Assembly: GCA_003956705.1 (NCBI GenBank)
Contig: QZCP01000667.1
Span: forward strand, 410,389 to 474,388
Origin: Brevipalpus yothersi
Lineage: Eukaryota; Arthropoda; Arachnida; Trombidiformes; Tenuipalpidae
DNA: 64,000 nt
Reading direction: 5' to 3'
The translations under genes were made by a program, and so were the position numbers. The notes under the pieces were generated by a model. That model had not been told where the DNA came from, did not search any database, and saw only the letters and a program-made list of their open reading frames with translations. Below are positions 58,673 to 64,000 of the stretch, one piece after another. The stretch's first letter is position 1; each line of letters opens with the position of its first letter.

Positions 58673-61600
58673 GAGAGAGAAAAGATAATGAAAACGAAAG
58701 GTCATCTCAACAGAATAGATGAAAGTAAGCAGAAGAGGAAGAAGAAGAAAGAGAAGAAGATGAGGAAGAATTTTTCTTCAAGTTTGATCAAATAATAGTG
58801 AGGAGTGAAAGTCTGTTTACTAAAAGTAAATAGAGATGAGATTGCTGGGATGCTGGGCTGTTTGGAAGGTTAAGCATTAAGCCTAAAAGATGAATCAACT
58901 CCACACGAATGCTGGCGAGTGTCGAATTTCTGATTTATCTTTCTTGAATGAAAAAAGTATCGAAAAGAAGAATAAAGAATAAAGACAGCGATAGAGAAAG
59001 AGAGAGGGAGAAAAAAGAGAAAGAGAAATACTAGAATAGATTTCTCAAGGAGCTCTTTGAAAATCTATGGACTCCTCAAAATGAAGTCCTCCATAAAAAG
59101 TCTTCTCGTATTGTCACCTTAATCATTTATTTTCATCATCAGCCACTTTTTTTTGATTCAATACATGACCAATACACAGATAGAAGGTAAGTCCTGTCAA
59201 AAATTTCGCTTGAAAACTCATCATCTTTCATCCCCACACTCACACACATCCATAGCTGTCTTCACTCTCCAAAGAGGAAGAGTAAATTTACCGTTACATG
59301 TAACACACAGTATAAATATACTTACCGTAAGAAAGATATTGCTTGTCATTTTCAGCCACAAGACGATAACCGAAAGAAATGATATCTGGTGGTCCCTTAT
59401 TGGATTGGTTGGTGGGTATATGTGACTGATTTGTGGATGAGGAAAGTAATACTTCATGATCCATCATGTTTACACCATTATCACAGCAATATTCATCCTC
59501 ATCTTCATCACGCTGAAGGCACCGATCACCATTGGCATTGACACTGATTTCACTGCCCGTCTGATGAGTCTGATGGTGGTGACGAGTTAAAGTGGACAAT
59601 ACATCTCGCTGACCATTTGATCGTTTGGCAGCATCTCGAGACATGGATGATAGTGAAGATGATGATGAGCCACTACTGCTTCCGTGCAATATGTTGCGAC
59701 GTAGACGCAATATTGCCACAATACCGAGAAAAATTATCAAAAATATTGTCGTTACACCGCCAATAAGCATGGCTAGTAGCAATTTAGGGCCTCGAATTGA
59801 GAAAAATTGTCCATTACTTCCGGTCACACCGCTAGCCGAGCCAAATGATGAATCAACATGGCGAACTAATGAACTATCGGCCATACTTTCGACCAATTTT
59901 TCGGCAGCTCGAAGTGTTGATCCTTCAAGCCACATATCATCACTTCGACCACGAGTGTTGATGGCATACAATTTAATTCGAAATGATGTGGATGGCTCCA
60001 AATTAGGTATGAACAGCTCAAAATCACGAAATGATTGAATCGGATCAGATCTGGATGATGATGAGGACGACGATGGAGATGAAGATGACTTATTGTTGTC
60101 TCGATTTGTTATTGTTGATGATACTTTTTTGGATGTTGCTGATGATGAGAATCGTGTTTTGTATGATGAAGATGATGATGATGATGATCTTGACATTGAT
60201 ATGGATGATTTTGAAGATGACTGGATAAACTTTGGGGTGTTTAAAAAAATTGATGATAAATTTAAAAATGTTGATACATTGGATACAAGTTGTGAATCAC
60301 TTTTAGTGTAAACTTCAGCAAAATAGAAAGTGATCGGATAAACGTATAAACTTGGCAACATTTTTAAGGCATCCATATAGTTTCTACTATTATCCTCTAA
60401 TTGTGAATTCACTTGTGAACTATCAAATATATCATTTTCACCACTACTACTACTACTATTATTATTATGTTGAGCTTGATATAAACACAATACTACGAGA
60501 GTATTATCACTTTGGTTAGATATTTGACAATTGTAAGGAAAATCTGGTGGCTCTGTTACCATGAAAAAAGAGATAGGAAGCACAAAAAAAGAGGAGAAAG
60601 TTCCAGATAGGAACCATTCAATATGATGATGATGGAAAAGATTAACCATGAAGGTGGAATTGTACGTGAGTGTAGATGTCAATGATCATCCAATGTGTCA
60701 GTAGCAAAAAGAAGAAAGAATGTAAGAAATTCAGGAAGAAATCATGACCATTATCGGATTATATTGAATTTTTTTCCAAAGAATGAGAAGAAGAAAAAGA
60801 AGAAGAAGAAATTTTTTTGAAGTGATCAAATGATAGGACAAGGAAGCAAAATGATACAAAAGTTGAACAACGTTCGTAGTGTGTGTATATGTGTGTGATT
60901 CCGTATTGTATGAATGAAAATGACCGGATTGCAATTGAAAATGGTTGCAGTAAAGTGAAAAGTGGTCATCATAATTCGAAAGGAATCGTCAAGAGGTTGT
61001 AAAAGGAAGGAAGAAGAGAGAGAGAGAGATGAATAGGATTCCCATTATGACAGTCGCCATCATAAGCATGCAAGTAAGTCACCCATTGAAGGATCAATTT
61101 TGAAATCCCATCCACATATATGCACCAGGAATATCGGAATTCAAGTGGTGAAGATAGAGGGTTTATTTGAGGAGGTTAGACAGCAAATATTCCAAAGTCA
61201 TAAGATATGTTCCATGGATAAGATTCAATTTTTCATGGGTGCACCATAGTTTTCACAAAGAGTGTAGAGAAAGTTGAATTTTGTCCACCATAAAAGGGAC
61301 CAAACGATGATGAACAGTAGATATTATCCATCATGTTGTTCATGATGAAAGCAGCCAGTAAAGAAGTAGAATTGAGATTCCGAGAAGATGGACAAAATTC
61401 AATATGTCGTGTATGTGTGTGGGTGCATGTGTACGATACCAAATGAGATGATATCATGAAAGGAAAAAAACAGAATTGGACAAAAAGAAACATGAGTTCC
61501 GAATGCCATGTTGGGTTATCATACAATGTACTAGTACCTGGAGGTTTAATGTTGAATTTGCATGAGCTTCTCTGTATTCCCACATCATTTTTTCCTGAAC

Positions 61601-62970
61601 ACTGAACAATACCATAGTCCTGTTCAGAGTTGACAATATATTTCAATTCCGATCTGGGAGAAAAGGGAAAGTTCCAAGAAAGAAAGAAAAAAGAACAAGA
61701 AAACGAATAATAAGATAACTGAAGGCATCCCAAGGCATAACGACAATATATATGTAGTGACTTTAACCACATTTAAATGATCAATATTCATCAATATTTC
61801 ATCAGAGCACATGAACTTCATACTTTCACCAAGGCAGCCTAATAACTAATGAAGATAAGATAAATTGACTTGGAATTCAATTTCATTTTCTCTTTCCTTA
61901 AGCTTTCCTTATATTGCTCTCTCTCTCTCTCTCTCTTTCTTTCTCTTTCTCTTTCTTTTTTCTCTTTTCCACTTTACCGGGTCTTTCTTAATGAATCTCG
62001 ATTAACCACAGAATCTCATTGACTTCATATTCATTCATATGATGAAGGCAAAGAAACTTAGGCATCGCTTAATGATATACTTTCGAGGGATTTTCTTCGA
62101 TATTAACTCGAAAGTTTTGAATTTGTTTCGATTTGGCAAGCTTGTTCACAAAATTTAGATCATCAACTGATTGAAATTCGTGAGAAAGCATTACTCATGT
62201 GAAATGAGACTTACGTTTTATCCTTAGATTGGAAGGAGCCTGGAATTTGTTCATCTTGATCACGAAATCTCCACAAAAATGAGACATTATCTGGATTCGC
62301 CATAACTTCACAGCGCAATATGACTGCTTCATTCAATAGAGCTCCATAAACCAGCCTGAAATTCATGCAAGAGCCAAATTTAGTTCATGTACATGTATGT
62401 ATGTTCTCAATCAAGTGATCAACTCAAGCAGGTACTATTCTTTAATCTTTGATATCGAGAATGTTTGGAAAATCTTATCTTAGATGCCCATGAGAGTTTT
62501 ATATCAGAAAATATTTCCAGGCAGACGAAACTTAAATATTTCAGAGTAAATCAGTGGAAAAAAATTCATAATTTTATAGTGATCACTGGAGAGGTTGATT
62601 CATAACATCCTTCTCTAATTCAAATAAAATCGAATTCTGGAATTCAAATCTAAGTCAAAGAAAGAAGCAGCTCTGATAAAAGTGTGTGGTTTTCCAAGTC
62701 TCACGCAAAGAGCATCGAAATAGAAGTTCTGATCTTCCTCAGTTAAAGATGAGGCATCTTCTTCCTTCTTCCTCTCCTCTTTGATTCAAGAAGTCTTCAA
62801 GAATAAAAAAGAAGATGGCTTTGAGATCCTCAAAAAAGTGTGTATTGATTGTTTCTCAAAAGTTTGAAGTCATTCTCAATAGCTGTTAGCTTTTTTGAGA
62901 GTCTGTTCAATACCATATTTTGATCTATTCTAGTGATTTCATGACATGAAAATGTTCACTATTCTAGTAG

Positions 62971-63035
<65 letters not shown>

Positions 63036-63401
63036 AGAAAGAATAACAGCGATTTGAGAGTATGTGAGAGTTAATACAGTATTCAGCGACACTTGAAAAT
63101 CTCATGAGTCCTTTGAGAAAATCACTGATGGCAATGATTGTCTGGGATTCAAACTCATTGAGATGGTTCCACTGGAAGCTAAGTGGAAAGTGGTATTTGC
63201 AATGAAAACTGTGGAGCAACTTAATCAGGTGAAATTGAACTCACATTCCATGATACTTGCAGACAGGAGCGAATCGAATGTCCAAATTAATCTCATTACT
63301 TTCAGAGGTTCCTTGGGAATTTGTCACCAGACATTGGTATTTTCCTCGCTGGAATCGAGACACTTTTTGGAGAACTAGGCTTTGATTGCTTTGAATCACA
63401 C
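55783..63401 (-). CDS. Sidestep-family Ig/FN3 cell-adhesion receptor (3' part)
   Basis: Five exons join in phase: 63245-63401, 62215-62355, 61538-61653, 59326-60552 and 55783-56006, about 620 residues; upstream exons lie beyond the window. Sidestep proteins guide motor axons by binding Beat proteins. The first exon is an Ig-domain end (QSLVLQKVSRFQRGKYQCLV, then FAPVCK). The next two form a complete Ig domain (YGALLNEAVILRCEV, YGIVQCSGKNDVG). The fourth encodes FN3 (EPPDFPYNC, then NLEPSTSFRIKLYAINTRGRS), a membrane helix (LLLAMLIGGVTTIFLIIFLG) and basic RLRRN. The FN3 is interrupted by Asn/Ser-rich insertions. The last exon ends the cytoplasmic tail with VEYAKI, an ITIM-like Tyr motif, and terminal ESTV, a class I PDZ ligand. 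Exact paralogue unknown. Confidence 0.88.
56369..56403. repeat. (TC)n microsatellite
   Basis: Perfect TC tract of about 17 units in the receptor gene intron. Confidence 0.95.
57161..57207. repeat. (TC)n microsatellite
   Basis: Perfect TC tract of about 23 units in the receptor gene intron. Confidence 0.96.
57955..58681. repeat. (GA)n repeat containing an assembly gap
   Basis: A 71-base GA tract enters an N gap (58026-58615) and continues on the far side as GA with one ATG interruption. As with the gap at 10802, the missing DNA is probably GA repeat. It lies within the last intron of the receptor gene. Confidence 0.9.
60553..61537 (-). other. Intron of the Sidestep-like gene
   Basis: A 985-base intron between the second Ig half and the FN3 exon, with CCAG/GTACTA donor and GGTAACAG acceptor on the minus strand. 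Nothing else recognised in it. Confidence 0.85.
61654..62214 (-). other. Intron of the Sidestep-like gene
   Basis: A 561-base intron splitting one Ig domain, donor ACGTAAG and acceptor TTCTCCCAG. It contains CT-rich DNA near 61918-61960 and nothing else recognised. Confidence 0.85.
62356..63244 (-). other. Intron of the Sidestep-like gene
   Basis: An 889-base phase 2 intron between two Ig-domain exons, with a long GA microsatellite inside it. No further exon was needed to keep the frame. Confidence 0.8.
62974..63033. repeat. (GA)n microsatellite
   Basis: Perfect GA tract of about 30 units in the receptor gene intron. Confidence 0.97.
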
Positions 63402-64000
63402 CTATGAAAAAAGTAAAAAAAAAGATGAGTATTGATGATTTAATCTACCTCTTTTCTCACTTCAATACTAGTCATCCATGAAGGAGATAGAAAATGAAAT
63501 TCACTTAGAAAACTAAATCAATATTGATTTATATTTTTGTTTCTTCGAAATTAATGAGCTTACCTATCTTGATTCAAATTTTTCAACCAAAATTTTAATG
63601 AATATTTAAAAATTCGGAAATAAAACTTCAGCCAAAAATTCTTCAATACATGATTCTTGCTCAAAATATGTTCATCATCTGAACTTTCAAGTGAAAGGCC
63701 AAAAAATGGATAAGATGCACACAAATATCATGTATCTATTTAGAAATACTTTCTGTTGATGGAAAATTGAAAGTAAACAATTTTTGATTCAAAAAACAAA
63801 CAGAAATTTTTGGAAAAAGAATAAAATTTGGAAATTCAATTCAACTTGCTCATATTGCAGTTTGTTGAGTTATGTTCTCATGGCAAAAGTATTTTGAGTA
63901 TTGATTTGATACTGGCACAGAAAGATAAATGAATCCGAAAGATCATATTCAAGGTTTCAGAATATTTACTGGAGAAAGATTTCATGGAAGAAAAAACAGT
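63402..64000 (-). other. Intron of the Sidestep-like gene, cut by window edge
   Basis: AT-rich DNA upstream of a TTTTTCATAG acceptor. No further exon is recognisable before the window ends. Confidence 0.7.

Larger units (their letters stand above)
56007..59325 (-). other. Last intron of the Sidestep-like gene
   Basis: A 3.3 kb intron bounded by TACG/GTAAGT and TTTTCAG/CAGAAT on the minus strand. It contains three GA/CT tracts, one with an assembly gap, and no recognisable gene. Confidence 0.8.

Noticed and set aside
57689..58705. Long open frames on both strands across the second gap
   Set aside because: Same artefact: Arg-Glu and Ser-Leu from GA/CT repeats joined by N bases inside an intron.
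59625..60311. Plus-strand frames opposite the receptor exon, rich in Asp or Met
   Set aside because: Antisense of poly-Ser codons in the FN3 insertions; no domain.
1..64000. CRISPR arrays, bacterial operons, ribosome binding sites or prophage
   Set aside because: The window is clearly eukaryotic; no spaced direct repeats or prokaryotic gene organisation are visible.

Overview
This window is nuclear DNA from a eukaryote, most likely an arthropod. The evidence is spliced genes with short GT-AG introns (about 57-121 bp in the well-resolved genes), a Sidestep-type adhesion receptor gene, a decayed titin/Sallimus-type muscle gene fragment, a eukaryotic tRNA-Ala, and AT-rich intergenic DNA full of (GA)n/(CT)n microsatellites. 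Conserved genes are intron-poor: DBR1 and the ARID4 homologue each have one coding exon, OTUD6 two and INTS2 four. That would fit a compact chelicerate genome such as a mite, but this is inference. Two assembly gaps (10802-11676 and 58026-58615) both lie inside (GA)n tracts.

Layout. About 1-21180 is microsatellite-rich and shows no recognisable gene. A C2H2 zinc-finger gene lies on the minus strand, with its first coding exon at 24963-25254 and a second at 21181-21350; its later exons were not found. A non-processed pseudogene of titin-like Ig domains lies at 26790-28390 (+), with weaker remnants on the opposite strand either side. A two-gene DNA transposon of MULE type spans about 31205-35381: a three-exon transposase gene (+) with one in-frame stop, and a convergent, intact three-exon gene (-) for an acidic C2H2-type protein. 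A compact housekeeping block follows: ARID4-like chromatin gene (+, 37523-41662), Integrator subunit 2 (-, 42513-46211), OTUD6-type deubiquitinase (+, 46994-47945), lariat debranching enzyme DBR1 (-, 48241-49503) and tRNA-Ala(TGC) (+, 49788-49859). From about 49860 to 55780 I recognise nothing with confidence. The last 8 kb hold the 3' half of a Sidestep-family Ig/FN3 receptor gene on the minus strand (five exons, 55783-63401), which continues beyond the right edge.

The housekeeping genes are arranged as convergent (ARID4/INTS2, OTUD6/DBR1) and divergent (INTS2/OTUD6) pairs; the divergent spacer carries two CTCF-like motifs. INTS2 (snRNA processing), DBR1 (intron lariat turnover) and ARID4 (chromatin repression) are all nuclear, but nothing in the sequence shows co-regulation.

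The most unusual structure is in the transposon. Its two transposase introns carry a perfect 24-nt inverted repeat flanking exon 2. Exon 2 is a multiple of three and holds the catalytic centre, so pairing between the introns could give in-frame exon skipping or a circular RNA. The second is the ARID4 homologue, which keeps the family's ends but lacks the ARID and RBB1NT domains and carries a tandem duplication in their place.
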